Virus record (IMG/VR): IMGVR_UViG_3300021185_000292
Span: 1-20,458 of that record
DNA length: 20,458 bases
Origin: a virus
Strand: one strand, 5' to 3'
Shown here: piece after piece, positions 13,220 to 20,039 of the stretch
Layout of the letters: the number at the start of each line of letters is the position of its first letter
How positions within the stretch are numbered: position 1 is the first letter of the stretch
Program-made: the position numbers and the translations under genes
Notes under the pieces: model-generated
Database searches by the model: none
Seen by the model: the letters and a program-made list of their open reading frames with translations, nothing else
Told to the model about the DNA's origin: nothing

Positions 13220-14215
13220 AAAATAATAGAACTTATTTTAGATGATGATGAAGCAATAGGAGTGGAAGCTATTTCTGTTGTTGAGAATCCAGCAATTGAA
13301 TCTGATTTTGTTGCACTTAATAAACAAGAAATTAAACTTGCTGAAATAGACAAAGAGAAGCGTTTGTTAATGGGTGCTTTACTTATACCAAAAAAACCTA
13401 TTTACAGAAAGTCTGGAGAAGATGAGTACTATATTTTCTTTTCTGAAAAGACTGTTGAGAAAGCATCTCAAATGTATTTGATGAATGGAAATCAATCTAA
13501 TTCAACACTAGAACACAATTCAGAATTACAAGGATTAACACTTGTTGAAAGTTGGATAGTTGAAGATAAACAAAAAGATAAAAGTGCTTTATATAATTTA
13601 GATGTACCAGTTGGAACTTGGATGGGTAGTGTTAAAGTAAACAATGATGAAGTTTGGAATGACTATGTAAAGACTGGTAAAGTAAAAGGGTTTTCAATAG
13701 AAGGTTACTTTGCTGACAAGATGGAAAGACCAAATGAAGAACTAAAAGAACACTTGATGAAATATCCTCACACTATGTATGATCCTAAAACTGGTGCAAG
13801 TGTTAAGATAATGACAAAAGAAGAACACGACAAGTACACAAATAAAGGTTGGACTCATAGCAAACCAAAACAATACGAAGAAGAATTAGCATCATATACA
13901 GACTATCCACAAGGGGCAACAAACAATGCAAAGAGAGCATTAGCTTGGGTAGAGAAAAATGGCTGGGGAAGTTGTGGAGAAGCAACTGGAAAGAACAGAG
14001 CAAATCAATTAGCAAAAAGAGAGCCAATAAGCAGAGATACAATTGCTAGAATGGCATCATTTAAAAGACATCAACAACATAAAGATGTACCTTATTCAGA
14101 AGGGTGTGGTGGTCTTATGTGGGATGCTTGGGGAGGTACTGCTGGTGTTAATTGGGCATCAAGAAAGTTAGACGATTTAGAGAAACTAGAAGAACTTAAA
14201 AAACTATTATCATAA
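13217..14215 (+). CDS. XkdF-like prohead protease with two extra C-terminal domains
   Basis: 332 aa. Residues about 50-165 match the XkdF-type phage serine protease of the S78 kind: H100 in STLEHNSELQG, ESWIVEDKQKDKS (111-123), PVGTWMGSVKVNNDEVW (131-147) and GKVKGFSIEGYF (154-165) with S160 as the likely nucleophile. It would cut the scaffold and capsid precursor during head maturation. Residues about 179-217 (MYDPKTGASVKI, then H204 and KGWTHSKP) form a small second module. Residues 226-320 form a third with DYPQGATNNAKRALAW (229-244), NGWGSC (248-253), GKNRANQLA (258-266) and EGCGGLMWDAWGGTAG (295-310). I have seen both added modules in other Bacteroidota phage proteins but know no function. 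The ATG is supplied by motif copy 4. Confidence 0.8.
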   Translation: MKIIELILDDDEAIGVEAISVVENPAIESDFVALNKQEIKLAEIDKEKRLLMGALLIPKKPIYRKSGEDEYYIFFSEKTVEKASQMYLMNGNQSNSTLEHNSELQGLTLVESWIVEDKQKDKSALYNLDVPVGTWMGSVKVNNDEVWNDYVKTGKVKGFSIEGYFADKMERPNEELKEHLMKYPHTMYDPKTGASVKIMTKEEHDKYTNKGWTHSKPKQYEEELASYTDYPQGATNNAKRALAWVEKNGWGSCGEATGKNRANQLAKREPISRDTIARMASFKRHQQHKDVPYSEGCGGLMWDAWGGTAGVNWASRKLDDLEKLEELKKLLS

Positions 14216-14349
14216 TGAGAGCAGTATATTGTAAATGTAAAAATACTTATTCGATAGATTGTAAGAATACTACTGATAAAAGTTGTAAGACTCCAGAGTA
14301 TTGGAAACAAGGCATAGGAAGGATAAGTGCAACAGAAGAAGAAGAATAG
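14215..14349 (+). CDS. Cys-rich micro-protein (44 aa)
   Basis: ATG at 14215 overlaps the protease stop (TAATG), and it stops with TAG at 14347-14349. It begins MRAVYCKCKNTYSIDCKN and has Cys at 6, 8, 16 and 24, enough for a small zinc-binding knuckle, followed by PEYWKQGIGRI and an acidic end (EEEE). The Cys set and the tight overlap favour a real gene. Function unknown; small zinc-ribbon-like proteins of this type occur beside head genes in related phages. Confidence 0.62.
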   Translation: MRAVYCKCKNTYSIDCKNTTDKSCKTPEYWKQGIGRISATEEEE

Positions 14350-14381
14350 AAAACTGAAAATACAAAATTAATCTTAAATTT

Positions 14382-14396
14382 TATTATATAATTATG
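14382..14396 (+). promoter_or_regulatory. AT-rich repeated motif, copy 5
   Basis: TATTATATAATTATG, identical over 15 bases to copy 4, ending in the start codon of the gene at 14394. It sits in a 44-base gap after the Cys-rich micro-gene. It heads the scaffold and capsid unit. Confidence 0.48.
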
Positions 14397-14834
14397 AGTA
14401 CACAGAATAGAGTTTTTAAAAAACTAGCACAAGCAGAGAAAGTAGAGTTGTCTGCACAGAAAGTTGAGTTGGGTTTAGTTCAAGATATACTAAAAGATAT
14501 TGAACAAGGTTTATCAAAAGGTAAGGAAATGAAACGTTTTGTTGATGAAGTTATATTAAAAAATAAAGAACTTGATAAATTAACTACAAAATATAACTCA
14601 ACAATAAAAGAACATTCAAAAAGTATAGATGGTTTTAATACTACAAGGGACAGCCTTTCAGCTAATTGGAATCTAGCATCTAAAAAATATGTGAAAATAG
14701 TAAATAACGCATCTGATTTAGGTATTGATGTGCCACAAAAAGTTGAGCAAGGCTTTAAAGAACTTGATAAAATGTTTAATTTTCAAAAGAATGCATATCC
14801 TAAACAAGACGCATTAAAAAGAAATCTAATATAA
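14394..14834 (+). CDS. hypothetical coiled-coil head protein (146 aa)
   Basis: A helical, Lys/Glu-rich protein (MSTQNRVFKKLAQAEKVELS at the start) with coiled-coil-like heptads over about residues 10-75 and no Cys or membrane segment. The middle (HSKSIDGFNTTRDSLSANWN) and the end are also helical. It stands in front of the acidic scaffold-like protein and the capsid gene, so it may be an assembly helper or part of the scaffold system. I recognise no named family. Twelve bases separate it from the next gene. Confidence 0.65.
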   Translation: MSTQNRVFKKLAQAEKVELSAQKVELGLVQDILKDIEQGLSKGKEMKRFVDEVILKNKELDKLTTKYNSTIKEHSKSIDGFNTTRDSLSANWNLASKKYVKIVNNASDLGIDVPQKVEQGFKELDKMFNFQKNAYPKQDALKRNLI

Positions 14835-14846
14835 TTAACTAAATAT

Positions 14847-15461
14847 ATGAACACAGACAGAACATTATTAAACAAAGCAAGAGTTTTACTTGGATTAGAA
14901 GTAAAGCTAGAGCAAATGAAGCTAGATAATGGTGCTACTTTAGAAGCAGAAGTATTTGAAGCTGGTGCAGAAGTATTCGTTGTTGCAGACGAAGAAAGAG
15001 TTGCAGTACCAGTTGGAGAGTATGAAGCAGAAGGTAAAACTATTATAGTTTCTGAAGAAGGTATCATTGGAGAGATTAAAGAAGCAAGTGCAGAAGAAGA
15101 AGCACCAGTAGAAGAAGAAACAGAAGAAGTTGTTGAAGAAGAAGAATTAGCAACAGAAACTGCATCTCCAAAGAAGATAGTTAAATCAATATCAGAAGAA
15201 ATGTTTTTCTCTGAAATTGAAAAATTAAGAACTGAAATCAACGAACTAAAATTATCTAAAACAGAAGTTGTTGCAGAAGAAGTAGTTGTTGAATTATCAG
15301 AAGAAGTAAAAGAAGAAAAAGTAGAGTTATCTACTGAAGAAGTTGAAGGTATTTCTCACAATCCAGAGAATGTATCTGACAAAAAAGAATTAAACCTTTA
15401 TTCTCAAAAAGGGAATAAAAACACATTAAGAAGTAGAATTTTTAACAAAATAAATAAATAA
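14847..15461 (+). CDS. acidic scaffold-like protein
   Basis: 204 aa, very acidic. Residues 1-75 form a small beta-rich part (KLDNGATLEAEVFEAGAEVF at about 25-44, then VAVPVGEYEAEGKTIIV). Residues about 80-101 are nearly all Glu and Val with a few Ala and Pro. A predicted coiled coil follows (EIEKLRTEINELKLSKTEV), then another Glu/Val-rich part and a basic end (SRIFNKINK). A charged, helical protein with a basic C-terminus directly upstream of the major capsid gene fits a scaffolding protein, which binds capsid subunits by its C-terminus and is later removed by the protease. The stop is one base before the capsid ATG. Confidence 0.7.
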   Translation: MNTDRTLLNKARVLLGLEVKLEQMKLDNGATLEAEVFEAGAEVFVVADEERVAVPVGEYEAEGKTIIVSEEGIIGEIKEASAEEEAPVEEETEEVVEEEELATETASPKKIVKSISEEMFFSEIEKLRTEINELKLSKTEVVAEEVVVELSEEVKEEKVELSTEEVEGISHNPENVSDKKELNLYSQKGNKNTLRSRIFNKINK

Positions 15462-15462
15462 A

Positions 15463-16374
15463 ATGCCACAACCAACTATTACATCAACGTATGCTGGAGA
15501 ATTTGCTGGGAAATATGTATCAGCAGCACTTTTATCTGGAAATACAATCGCAAACAACTTAATTGAAGTTAAGCCAAACGTAAAGTTTAAAGAAGTATTA
15601 AAAAGAGTAGATTTATCTGGTGCTATTGCAAATGCATCTTGTGATTTTACAGATGCTGGAACAGTAGCTTTAACTGAAAAGATCATTGAGCCAAAAGAAT
15701 TACAAGTAAATTTAGAATTGTGTAAAACTCCTTTCAAATCTGATTGGGAAGCAGTATCAATGGGATATTCTGCTAGTGATAATTTACCAGCTACTTTTTC
15801 TGATTACTTTATTGGATTAATGTCTGAATCAATTGCAGAACAAACTGAAAAAGATATCTGGGCTGGTGTAGCTGGTGCTGGAACTTTTGATGGTTTCAAA
15901 ACTTTATTAAATGCTGATGCTGGACATACTGGAGCAAAGAAAATTGCTGGAGCAGCAGTAGATTCTGCAAACGTAGTTGAAAAACTAGGAGATATCGTAG
16001 ATGCTATTCCAAGTGAAGTATATGGAAAAGAAGATTTATATATCTATGTTGCACAGAACATTTTTAGAGCATACAAAAGAGCATTAGGAGGATTCCAAAC
16101 TGCTGGATTAGGACACAACCAAGATATGGACATCCAATATTTTGATGGTGTAAAAGTTGTAGCTTGTAACGGACTTTCTGACAACAATGCAATTGCAGCA
16201 CAAAAATCTAACTTATTCTTTGGAACTGGACTTTTATCAGACCACAACGAAGTAAAAGTATTAGATATGGCTGATTTAGATGGCTCACAAAATGTACGTT
16301 TCATTATGAGATATACTGCTGGAGTACAATATGCAGTTGTTGAAGATATCGTATCTTACGGATTAGGACTATAA
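15463..16374 (+). CDS. major capsid protein
   Basis: 303 aa, starting at ATG 15463, one base after the scaffold stop. It begins MPQPTITSTYAGEFAGKYVS and has the features of HK97-fold capsid proteins of Bacteroidota phages: an early KFKEVLKRVDLSGAIANASC part, a conserved ELCKTPFKSDWEAVSMGYS region (about residues 84-102), a long helix (SDYFIGLMSESIAEQTEKDI), a Gly/Ala-rich middle and an ending in YAVVEDIVSYGLGL. Size and place (after protease and scaffold) fit. It uses more AAC, ATC and other C-ending codons than its neighbours, as expected for a highly expressed gene; this is an impression, not a computed value. A strong terminator follows 25 bases downstream. Confidence 0.83.
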   Translation: MPQPTITSTYAGEFAGKYVSAALLSGNTIANNLIEVKPNVKFKEVLKRVDLSGAIANASCDFTDAGTVALTEKIIEPKELQVNLELCKTPFKSDWEAVSMGYSASDNLPATFSDYFIGLMSESIAEQTEKDIWAGVAGAGTFDGFKTLLNADAGHTGAKKIAGAAVDSANVVEKLGDIVDAIPSEVYGKEDLYIYVAQNIFRAYKRALGGFQTAGLGHNQDMDIQYFDGVKVVACNGLSDNNAIAAQKSNLFFGTGLLSDHNEVKVLDMADLDGSQNVRFIMRYTAGVQYAVVEDIVSYGLGL

Positions 16375-16398
16375 TCTAATAACAAACAATAATAATGA

Positions 16399-16429
16399 GG
16401 GTAGGTAGTTCATCTGCTTACCCTTTTTT
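16399..16429 (+). terminator. strong rho-independent terminator after the capsid gene
   Basis: GGGTAGGTAG (16399-16408) pairs with CTGCTTACCC (16414-16423) in a ten-base-pair stem with two G-U pairs and loop TTCAT, followed by six T (16424-16429). It is the most stable-looking hairpin found and separates capsid from tail tube expression. Confidence 0.88.
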
Positions 16430-16453
16430 AATAACTTAAAAAAATAAAAATCA

Positions 16454-16981
16454 ATGGCTTGTTTACTTACATCTGGTAGAGCTTTACCTTGTAAAAGTAG
16501 TGTTGGTGGCTTAAAAGCAGTTTATTTCGCAGATTATGGTACGTTGGGAACAACTACAATAGCATCTGGAGAGATTACTGCAATTGCTGGTACACCAGAC
16601 TTCTTTAGATTTGACATCAAAGGTAATTCTTCACTAGAAACCACAATTAATAGTTCGAGAGAAAACGGAACTACATTTTACACACAAACTTTAAATTTAA
16701 CTTTACCAGTTTTAGATAAAGCTACACAAGAAGAAATAAAATTATTAGCTACTGCACGTCCACACGTTGCAATAGAAGATTACAATGGTAATTTCTTTAT
16801 GGTAGGTTTAGAACACGGAGCAGAGGTAACTGGAGGTACAATTGTATCTGGTGCTGCAATGGGAGATTTAAGTGGATTCACTCTAACGTTAGAAGGTCAA
16901 GAAACTGACCCAGCATTTTTTGTAACATCAACTGTTATTACTGATAACGAAAGTTCAGCACAAATAGACCCTAACGCATAG
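16454..16981 (+). CDS. major tail tube protein (putative)
   Basis: 175 aa, beta-rich. The start (MACLLTSGRALPCKSSVGGL, then KAVYFADYG) is characteristic of tail tube-type proteins in Bacteroidota phages. The rest has alternating polar and hydrophobic strands (FFRFDIKGNSSLETTINSS, TTFYTQTLNLTLPVL), a helix (ATQEEIKLLATA) and a Gly-rich hairpin (MVGLEHGAEVTGGTIVSGAA) near the C-terminal third. It stands alone between two terminators right after the capsid gene, which suggests an abundant product. A short A-rich leader precedes ATG 16454. It has no sheath neighbour, in line with a non-contractile tail. Another virion protein with the same fold cannot be excluded. Confidence 0.72.
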   Translation: MACLLTSGRALPCKSSVGGLKAVYFADYGTLGTTTIASGEITAIAGTPDFFRFDIKGNSSLETTINSSRENGTTFYTQTLNLTLPVLDKATQEEIKLLATARPHVAIEDYNGNFFMVGLEHGAEVTGGTIVSGAAMGDLSGFTLTLEGQETDPAFFVTSTVITDNESSAQIDPNA

Positions 16982-17006
16982 TTTTTTTCATAATTTGTTT
17001 TTAAAG

Positions 17007-17038
17007 AAAGGTAGTCTTAATTGATTACCTTTTTTTTT
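17007..17038 (+). terminator. rho-independent terminator after the tail tube gene
   Basis: GGTAGTC (17010-17016) pairs with GATTACC (17023-17029) with one G-U pair and loop TTAATT, and flanking AAA (17007-17009) can pair with TTT. Nine T follow (17030-17038). It lies 25 bases after the tail tube stop. Confidence 0.85.
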
Positions 17039-17068
17039 ATGTGTAATAAATAAAAATACAAACTTTTA

Positions 17069-17084
17069 GTATTATATATATATG
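17069..17084 (+). promoter_or_regulatory. AT-rich repeated motif, copy 6
   Basis: GTATTATATATATATG, the same 16 bases as copy 3. It ends in the start codon of the gene at 17082 and lies 30 bases after a terminator, so it probably opens the portal unit. Confidence 0.48.
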
Positions 17085-17444
17085 AAACATTTGTTACCTA
17101 CAACAAACGCACAAACAATAAAGATTATACCAAGAGTATATTCAACAAGTGTTACAATAAAATTAAGGGATGATAGTACAAATGATGAAACAATAATTTT
17201 ACCATCTGCTATAATTAATAAAAACTATGTTGAACTAACAAACGTATTTACATTGGTTGAAGGTAGATTTTATGATTTAAAAGTTTATAATGGTCAAGGC
17301 TCTGTAACAGAAGCAGATATTATTTACAGAGATAAAATATTTTGTACTGCACAATCAACAAACCAATCTAATAACGAACACTATACAGTAAATAAAGATG
17401 TGTACAAAGAAAAGAGTGGTAACAATGACTTTATAATATTATGA
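17082..17444 (+). CDS. small hypothetical protein upstream of the portal (120 aa)
   Basis: Beta-rich by appearance (MKHLLPTTNAQTIKIIPRVY at the start, then several short strands), with DIIYRDKIFCTAQ around residues 84-96 and the ending KSGNNDFIIL. I link the IYRDKIFCTxQ segment to small proteins placed next to portal genes in flavobacterial phages, but know no function. It starts at motif copy 6 and overlaps the portal gene by four bases (ATGA at 17441-17444), so the two are translationally coupled. It could be a head decoration or connector component. Confidence 0.65.
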   Translation: MKHLLPTTNAQTIKIIPRVYSTSVTIKLRDDSTNDETIILPSAIINKNYVELTNVFTLVEGRFYDLKVYNGQGSVTEADIIYRDKIFCTAQSTNQSNNEHYTVNKDVYKEKSGNNDFIIL

Positions 17445-19267
17445 GTAAACACATAAATAAATACAGAAAGCCAAAAGTGGCAAAGAAAAACAATTCTAAA
17501 GTTAGTTTTGTAAATTTATCTACTTACACATCTCCACAAATTGTAGAATCTAAATCAAAAGAATGGGTTGAATTTGGAGCAGACAATAATTACTTTCAGT
17601 TTCTAATAGACAGATTTAACGGAAGTGCTACAAATAATGCTTGTGTAAATGGTATATCTCAAATGATATATGGAAAAGGTTTAGATGCAACTGATAGTGC
17701 AAAGAAACCAGAGAGTTATGCAAGAATGATATCTTTATTTAAAAAAGATGTTGTTAGACAATTATCATATGATCTAAAACTAACTGGACAATGTGCAATA
17801 CAAGTAATTTATTCAAAAGATAAACAATCTATTGCTAAAATAGAACACTTGCCAATAGAAACTTTAAGAGCAGAGAAATGTGGAGAAGGAGATAAACAAG
17901 TACAAGCATATTACTATCATCCAGATTGGGCAAATATAAAGCCAAGTGATAAACCATTAAGAATACCAGCTTTTGGTGTTTCAAGTACACCTCAACCAAT
18001 TGAGATATTATATGTTAAACCTTATGTTGCTGGTATGTATTATTATAGTACACCAGATTATCAAGGTGGTTTACAATATGCAGAGTTAGAAGAAGAAATA
18101 TCTAACTATCATTTAAACAATATAATGAATGGTCTTGCTCCATCAATGTTAATCAACTTTAACAACGGAGTACCAGATGAAGAAAAACAATCATTAATAG
18201 AAAGTAAGATACAAGCTAAATTTCAAGGTAGTTCAAATGCTGGTAAATTTATACTTGCTTTTAACGATGACAAAGAATCACAAGCTGATATTACACCAGT
18301 ACAATTAAGTGATGCACATAACCAATACCAATTTTTAAGTGACGAATCACAAAAGAAGATAATGGTATCACATAGAATTGTATCTCCTATGTTATTAGGT
18401 ATAAAAGATTCAAGTGGGCTTGGTAATAATGCAGATGAGTTACAAACTGCATCTATATTAATGCATAACACAGTTATAGTGCCTTTTCAAGAACTTTTAA
18501 CTGATGCGTTTGATAAAATACTTTCTTTTAATAATATTGCCTTAAATCTATACTTTAAGACGTTACAACCATTACAATTCTTGGATTTAGATAATGTAAA
18601 AGACGAAGAAACAAGAGAAGAAGAAACTGGTGTTAAAATGTCAAAGGTATTTTCTGATTTAGAAGAATTTGGAGAAGATGAAGATTTAGAAAACTGGGAA
18701 TTGATTGATGAAAGAAAAGTTGATTATGATCAAGAAGATGAATTAGACGAAGAGTTAAATAAATTAAACAATCCTAAATTATCTGTATTGTCAAAAGTTT
18801 GGAATTTAGCAACAACTGGAACTGCTAGACCAAATGCAAAAAGTGAACAAGATGGAGAAAATGAAGAAGGAGTACAGTTCAAAGTTAGATATCAATATGC
18901 ACCTTTAAGAACAAGTAATAATAGTAGAGAGTTTTGTTCAAAAATGGTTGCAGCAAAAAAGATATACAGAAAAGAAGATATTCAGCAAATGAGTCAAAGA
19001 GCAGTTAATGCTGGTTGGGGATTAAATGGTGCTGATACTTATGATATATGGTTGTATAAAGGTGGTGGAGATTGTCATCATTTTTGGATGAGAAAGACTT
19101 ACAAAGCAAAAACTGCTAAAACAAAACCAGATGTTGGTAATCCAAATGCAGAAGTAAGTGTAAATAAAGCTAAAAAAGAGGGTTTTAAACCAGAGGTAAA
19201 TGCTAAAGAAGTTGCAAAAAGACCAACGGATATGCCAAATAACGGATTTGTAAATAAAAAGAGATAA
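17441..19267 (+). CDS. portal protein with C-terminal Cys/His domain
   Basis: 608 aa. Residues about 1-440 form the portal: EWVEFGADNNYFQFLIDRFN (41-60) is the typical start of portals of this phage group. A helix-rich core (QLSYDLKLTGQCAIQVIY, 107-124) follows, then the long wing and stem region with SHRIVSPMLLGI (310-321) and GLGNNADEL (326-334). A very acidic linker (about 384-442) leads to a separate domain at 478-557: FKVRYQYAPLRTSNNSREFC (480-499), IYRKEDIQQMSQRAVNAGWG (508-527) and YDIWLYKGGGDCHHFW (534-549). The portal is the ring through which DNA enters and leaves the head. The added domain is conserved-looking and of unknown role, perhaps facing the head interior or a scaffold partner. 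A basic tail ends the protein. Three bases separate it from the connector gene. Confidence 0.85.
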   Translation: MSKHINKYRKPKVAKKNNSKVSFVNLSTYTSPQIVESKSKEWVEFGADNNYFQFLIDRFNGSATNNACVNGISQMIYGKGLDATDSAKKPESYARMISLFKKDVVRQLSYDLKLTGQCAIQVIYSKDKQSIAKIEHLPIETLRAEKCGEGDKQVQAYYYHPDWANIKPSDKPLRIPAFGVSSTPQPIEILYVKPYVAGMYYYSTPDYQGGLQYAELEEEISNYHLNNIMNGLAPSMLINFNNGVPDEEKQSLIESKIQAKFQGSSNAGKFILAFNDDKESQADITPVQLSDAHNQYQFLSDESQKKIMVSHRIVSPMLLGIKDSSGLGNNADELQTASILMHNTVIVPFQELLTDAFDKILSFNNIALNLYFKTLQPLQFLDLDNVKDEETREEETGVKMSKVFSDLEEFGEDEDLENWELIDERKVDYDQEDELDEELNKLNNPKLSVLSKVWNLATTGTARPNAKSEQDGENEEGVQFKVRYQYAPLRTSNNSREFCSKMVAAKKIYRKEDIQQMSQRAVNAGWGLNGADTYDIWLYKGGGDCHHFWMRKTYKAKTAKTKPDVGNPNAEVSVNKAKKEGFKPEVNAKEVAKRPTDMPNNGFVNKKR

Positions 19268-19270
19268 TAA

Positions 19271-19771
19271 ATGGCAACTGCATTATTCATAAGTAGAACA
19301 GATTTAGTAAAGAATAGTATTGTTGATGGTAACGTTGATACAGATAAATTTATACAATTTGTTAAGATTGCACAAGAGATACACATACAAAACTATTTAG
19401 GAAGTAAGTTGTATAATAAAATATCAGCAGATATAATTGCAGATACTTTAACTGGTAATTATTTATCTTTAGTTACAGATTACATACAACCAATGTTGAT
19501 ACATTATGCTATGGTTGATTATTTACCATTTGCAGCATATCAAGTAAAGAATGGTGGAGTATTTAAACACACATCAGAAAATTCTGAAAGTGCAACAAAA
19601 GATGAAGTTGATTTTTTAGTACAAAAACAAAGAGATTTTGCAGAGTATTACACAAGAAGATTTGTAGACTACATTTGTTTTAATAGTACTTTATTTCCAG
19701 AATATACAAGTAATACAGATTCTGATGTATATCCAGATAAAGATGTAAATTCATCAAACTGGGTGCTATGA
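19271..19771 (+). CDS. head-tail connector protein (DUF6712-like)
   Basis: 166 aa, helical. ALFISRTDLVKNSIVDGNVD (4-23) is followed by FVKIAQEIHIQNYLGSKLYN (30-49) and a helix near YIQPMLIHYAMVDYLPFAAY (71-90). This pattern (early IQ-x-x-LG-x-x-L-x-x-K/I, then a bundle of helices) is what I know from DUF6712-type connector proteins of Bacteroidota phages, placed after the portal like HK97 gp6. It would form the ring below the portal. ATG 19271 comes three bases after the portal stop, and its own stop overlaps the next small gene (ATGA at 19768-19771). Confidence 0.72.
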   Translation: MATALFISRTDLVKNSIVDGNVDTDKFIQFVKIAQEIHIQNYLGSKLYNKISADIIADTLTGNYLSLVTDYIQPMLIHYAMVDYLPFAAYQVKNGGVFKHTSENSESATKDEVDFLVQKQRDFAEYYTRRFVDYICFNSTLFPEYTSNTDSDVYPDKDVNSSNWVL

Positions 19772-19872
19772 TCAAAGTGATGTACAAACCAAAAAATACA
19801 AATGTTGTTAAGTTAAAAAAGTATTTAACAAAAAAAGAAAAAGATAATGGCAAACGAAATATATCCAGTTAG
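19768..19872 (+). CDS. basic micro-protein (34 aa)
   Basis: Starts at ATG 19768 within the connector's last codons (ATGA) and stops with TAG at 19870-19872. The product begins MIKVMYKPKNTNVVKLKKYL and is strongly basic (about ten Lys). It overlaps the next gene by 26 bases. The overlap at its start resembles other coupled genes here, but the sequence is also what an A-rich leader would encode by chance, so the call is weak. Confidence 0.4.
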   Translation: MIKVMYKPKNTNVVKLKKYLTKKEKDNGKRNISS

Positions 19873-20038
19873 TTGGTGGGGTAATCCAGTTCAGAATGGC
19901 TGGGGTGGTATTTATTATGATTTTGCATACCCAAGTGCAATACCTAGTTTATTAACTACTTTACAAGCAAGGGCATCTTATTACGAGAATGTAACTTGTA
20001 CAACTGCAACATTAACCACAATTGAAAATATAGAATAG
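19847..20038 (+). CDS. small virion-associated protein (63 aa)
   Basis: ATG at 19847, stop TAG at 20036-20038, one base before the next start. The N-terminus (MANEIYPVSWWGNPVQNGWG, then GIYYDFA) is Trp/Gly/Tyr-rich. I recognise this as a common small protein between the connector and the fibre-like gene in flavobacterial phages. No function is known. The rest is helical, then Thr-rich (CTTATLTTIENIE). It is probably a minor structural component. Confidence 0.62.
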   Translation: MANEIYPVSWWGNPVQNGWGGIYYDFAYPSAIPSLLTTLQARASYYENVTCTTATLTTIENIE

Positions 20039-20039
20039 G

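Noticed and set aside
85-19386. Many open frames on the minus strand (for example 1957-2361, 6145-6459, 14783-15241, 16044-16304).
   Set aside because: They lie opposite well-supported + strand genes, have odd composition (runs of L, S, C or F mirroring the coding strand), and match no family. They are shadows of AT-rich coding sequence.
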